Below are positions 60,569 to 64,000 of a stretch of 64,000 bases of DNA, piece after piece. Origin of the DNA: Bradysia coprophila (Eukaryota > Arthropoda > Insecta > Diptera > Sciaridae); the NCBI RefSeq assembly GCF_014529535.1, contig NW_023503941.1:1088645-1152644 (forward strand), read 5' to 3'. Under the pieces are notes generated by a model, which was not told where the DNA came from, did not search any database, and saw nothing but the letters and a program-made list of their open reading frames with translations. The position numbers were made by a program, and so were the translations under genes. Each line of letters opens with the position of its first letter. Position 1 is the stretch's first letter.

Positions 60569-60918
60569 CACTGATGCTTGCAGTACGTTGTTCATTTCAT
60601 TTAATTTATTTTCCGTAAAAATATATCGATTACAAATGATTCGCGTAGCTCCAGTATGTAAACAATTCTAAGGAGCTACATACGTTAATTTGTTTCTTAT
60701 ACATTCGTTAGATAAAAATTGATTATTCTTTGTTGCGTCACACAGTTTGGCAGAGGCCGAAATTTTTGTGTTATATTGACCTTTTGATACTAAATGATCT
60801 GTCATTTTTTACTTTGATAGTTTATTTTGAAACTATTATGATATGGAATCTACGAACATTTTAGCAAAATACGATTAAAATTAACATCAAAATTATATGA
60901 GATTTTTTGCTAGAAATA

Positions 60919-61050
60919 GTACATTACTATACCAGAGAAGGAATTTGATATTTCGTAATATTTCATAATCAAATTAATTCCCGAGTGTAGTATGACATTT
61001 TCCGTTACGAAGGAGGGAAAGGCCAATTTCCCTCCCTTGTAAAGGAAAGT
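60919..61050. mobile_element. Small hairpin element, copy of 12534-12705
   Basis: GTACATTACTATACC, GAAGGAATTTGATATTTCGT and the hairpin CGAAGGAGGGAAAGG...CCTCCCTTGTAAAGG match 12534-12705 in inverted orientation. Confidence 0.6.
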
Positions 61051-61929
61051 AATATTTAGTCAAAAATACCACATTTTAGAACCAAAAATCATTTTTATTT
61101 ATTGTATTCATGATGTTAATTTTTCCAAATTTCTTAGGACATTTTCAGTTACTGCAATGACGATAACTCAACCAATTTTTCAACTTTTTTCGCCAGTGGC
61201 GTCAGAGGTCAGCGTGGTCTAAACATCTTCAGTCGCTTCCACTGGTCCGTCACACGAGACAGCCGTAAAATATCCTATATTAAACGAGTCTTTGTAAATT
61301 TTACAATAAAAGTTTTTCCATCTTCTGACGGAGAATTCGGAATTTGGTGGGAAGCTACCAAATAGGTGTCGTATCCATCTATCTCGTATCCACTATGTCG
61401 TATACATTCATTCTGTATACGCAATTCTCACAAAATGTCATAATTACACAAAATTTACACCAAAATTTCGACCTCAGGGGAGTTGCGGGAATCGTTAATA
61501 ATTTTTACAGTGGCTCATCATTACAATTGGTTAAATCCCACATTTAAAAAAGATAAAAGTTGAACTTGCGAAGATTGTTCTGTTAAGTAAATGGACGACA
61601 AAGCCGACAGAGTTAAAGTGTTAAGTTAGCATTTTTAAAAAAGACCAGTCCAAAGGAATTTAATGTTTGGCTCTTTTTCGGAGATATTTTACGTCAAACT
61701 TTCTTTACATCGGTTACATAAAGCTTGCGAGTGACACTATTTACCCAGTGACTATAAATTAGTTGCTGATTCCATCGCAAGAAAACAATAAGAAATACGA
61801 TTACAGCTAAATTAGCATAAAAAACAGAAAAAAAAACAATTTTCGGTCATTTTTTGACCACTTTTGACTGTCACCGGCCTAGATTTGGCACATTTGTCAC
61901 ATTTCTTGGATAGAAATACTATTTATGAG

Positions 61930-62375
61930 TGCCACATCAAAATTACCAATCAAATGTGGAAATGTGGAAAAATGTGAAATATGAAAGTTTGGGCTACACA
62001 TTCTCCGTTAGACTTCACACTTGGAAAGAACATACCCAAATGAACCCAGATGTGACCTGGATGTGACTTTCGGAGCTATAGCAGTGGAAAATGTGCCAAT
62101 CACATTTTGTCAAATTTGCGTTTTTCGCTAGATGTGATTGGCACATTTTTCCCTGCTATAGCTCCGAAAGTCACATCTAGGTCACATCTGGGCACATTTG
62201 GGTATGTTCTTTCCAAATGTGAAGTCCGTTTTGACGTAGGTGCTAATCTAATGGAGAATGTGCAGTGCAAACTTTCACATTTCACGTTTTTTTCACATTT
62301 TTTTCACAGATGTGAAACAAATGTGAATCACAATTTTTCACATTTCCACATTTGATTGGTAATTTTGTTGTGGCG
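61930..62375. mobile_element. Foldback element rich in CACAT words
   Basis: GCCACATCAAAATTACCAAT and its inverse near 62356-62374 form the ends. TGTGACTTTCGGAGCTATAG and CTATAGCTCCGAAAGTCACA face each other across a roughly 50-base centre. CACAT/ATGTG words recur throughout both arms. Non-coding. Confidence 0.82.
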
Positions 62376-62653
62376 ATCAGGAGTTGGTTTATCTATACAG
62401 GTATGATTTGTCACTGTCTCCTCCATTATGTTTTTAAAAATAAAATTTTGCTTTAAACCAATTTTGTAACAATTTTTTTAGTTTAATATCATTTAACAAA
62501 TTTAAACATGATGTTAGCACTAAACGAAGAAGAAATACGATGGAGTGCAGATGAAAAATTTGAAGACTTCCGATTTAAAATGAACATTGAAAATTCTTCG
62601 CTTATCCTTTCTTTCAACAACTGAACGAAATATTTCAAAACAACTTACCTCCA

Positions 62654-62735
62654 CCGATTTGCGAAACTGACTAAGTGTCTTGCTTACTATTGAATCTATC
62701 GACTCTTCGGAAGTGTTATACCAAAACATTTTCAA
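62654..62735 (-). CDS. Possible first coding exon of an unknown gene
   Basis: On the minus strand, from 62735, MKMFWYNTSEESIDSIVSK and further residues up to SVE run into a strong donor, GTAAGT, at about 62653-62648. The composition looks protein-like, and the ATG is preceded by AT-rich leader-like DNA. The nearest acceptor-like site, near 62520, leads to an immediate stop, so no gene can be completed. Low confidence. Confidence 0.2.
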
Positions 62736-63059
62736 TTTATATTTGTATATTTATTTACAAATTTGAAGTACATAACCCATAACCCATTGATAGTGATAAC
62801 CAAAAATTGTTTAACCTTTTGGAAGTTTTGCTTGACTGTGATAATGAAAATTGTAGTTGAGAATTACTAAACTATTCGATCCAAAAACAAATAAAAACAT
62901 AGCTAACGCCGACCCGTACGAAACACCTATTCGTATCAAAAGCCTTTAATGTGAAACTCTTCATTTCTCTTACTTCATTTTCTTCTCTGCTGAAAAACTA
63001 TTCTCCCTTTAAAATCACTTACATTATCCACTCTTTGCCTTGTTATCATATACAACTAA

Positions 63060-64000
63060 ATTGCCGGAGGCAATATAGACAGCCCCGTACGAAGACAAAT
63101 TTCATAAATTCCTATTTAAACAGCTATATACCGCTACATTTACCTATATTTCACTGTAAATAAACATTTCACAGAGGAATATGCTATTATATAGCTCTAT
63201 ATGCCTGTATATAGCTCAATATAGCTGTATATAGGTATATATAGATGTCCATATATGGAATGCCTGAAACACCCCACACACATAACAAATTATTTCCATG
63301 TTAACAGAAACTCTCTAAGTACCATTTTTCCCAAGATATTTCACTTTTACTAAAATCCAATATGGCCACCGGCAGCCATTTTGTTAGGAGACCGGAAATT
63401 TTACCGACGCTTTACATTCGTTAATACCTTTCAAACAAAAAAAAATTCATGAAATTCGGTCAAAATTTACTCGAGATATTGTCAAAATACACCACGTTCA
63501 CTGTACTTCCGAGTAGCCAGATAAGAGCTCACTCCAAGAGACCTAGCTCACGCTCCGGAGAACATAATTTCATAAAAAAAAAATTTCCCTGATTGGTACG
63601 GTCAATACCTATCTAATAAAGCTAAAACGAACGAAATATGTTCAAATGTGGCCGACCTACAAGCAAAAACTGCTTGCCGCCCTGTGCCTGTTCCACACCA
63701 AGGGGTCTAACTCACGAGTCGGTCATCCGATTTCCATAAACTTTTTTTTTGTCGATCGGTATTGTAAATACCTTTTATTTGACGTATCACTTACAAGTTT
63801 AACGTTTAAATGTCCGGAGATATCTTCGAAAAACCGTAAAGCACTTATTGGGCCACAGCTCGGGAGGGGTCGATCCAAAATCACTCATCTTCGAACTTAG
63901 CCTGTCTTTTGACATTACCAAACGGGAAAAAAAAGAATTTTCAAAATCGGATGCGTTTTACTCAAGTTATCGTGCAGACAGACGGACAGACGGACAGACG
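63060..64000. repeat. Dispersed repeat cluster at the right edge
   Basis: AGCCCCGTACGAAG near 63080 matches 303. From 63870 to the end, TTCGAACTTAGCCTG and ACTCAAGTTATCG followed by CAGACGGACAGACGGAC are the inverse of 440-570. Short words AATATAGCTGTATATAGG recur at 63180-63250. No gene. Confidence 0.6.

Overview
This window looks like nuclear DNA of an insect, most likely a nematoceran fly; a fungus gnat (Sciaridae) is a guess. It is AT-rich and intron-containing with GT-AG splice sites, and it holds clear orthologues of the Drosophila genes Sara, Lap1 and Lam. I see no rRNA, tRNA, CRISPR array or bacterial operon.

Genes, left to right: (1) 2079-3073 minus, a secreted protein with a chitin-binding peritrophin-A domain joined to a CAP domain; its ATG is split by an intron and its frame is broken by one base in a T run. 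(2) 15100-19441 minus, Sara, nine exons, 1261 aa, FYVE domain. (3) 23173-28984 plus, Lap1, eight exons, 987 aa, about 17 leucine-rich repeats and a C-terminal PDZ domain. (4) 36805-46944 plus, B-type lamin Lam, four exons, first intron 8.2 kb; the C-terminal CaaX box was not found. (5) 54662-55614 plus, an unrecognised 269-aa type I membrane protein with a dileucine sorting motif. (6) 57138-58410 minus, a full-length cyclopropane-fatty-acyl-phospholipid synthase (403 aa) of bacterial type, split by an intron, a strong candidate for horizontal transfer. No gene here obviously works with its neighbour: this is an ordinary eukaryotic gene-by-gene layout. Sara and Lap1 both act on signalling or polarity at membranes, but they are separated by 3.7 kb of repeats.

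Most of the rest is non-autonomous mobile DNA, and much of it can be resolved to the base. It includes a 5'-truncated LINE with a 10-bp target duplication, a hAT-type MITE with 17-bp terminal repeats and an 8-bp duplication (plus an inverted decayed copy), a copia-type LTR miniature with a second hAT MITE nested in it, piggyBac-like TTAA MITEs, and at least ten large foldback (inverted repeat) elements.

The most unusual feature is a set of tandem-repeat arrays that appear to be the bodies of inverted-repeat elements. The largest, at 8292-12072, is a 3.8-kb palindrome built of 43-49 bp units that all carry GAGACC/GGTCTC, with a TATA-like box in its central spacer. A second, at 49170-50840, is a run of about 80 copies of a 20-bp unit with inverted ends that also occur as a minimal array-less copy at 24691-24745.
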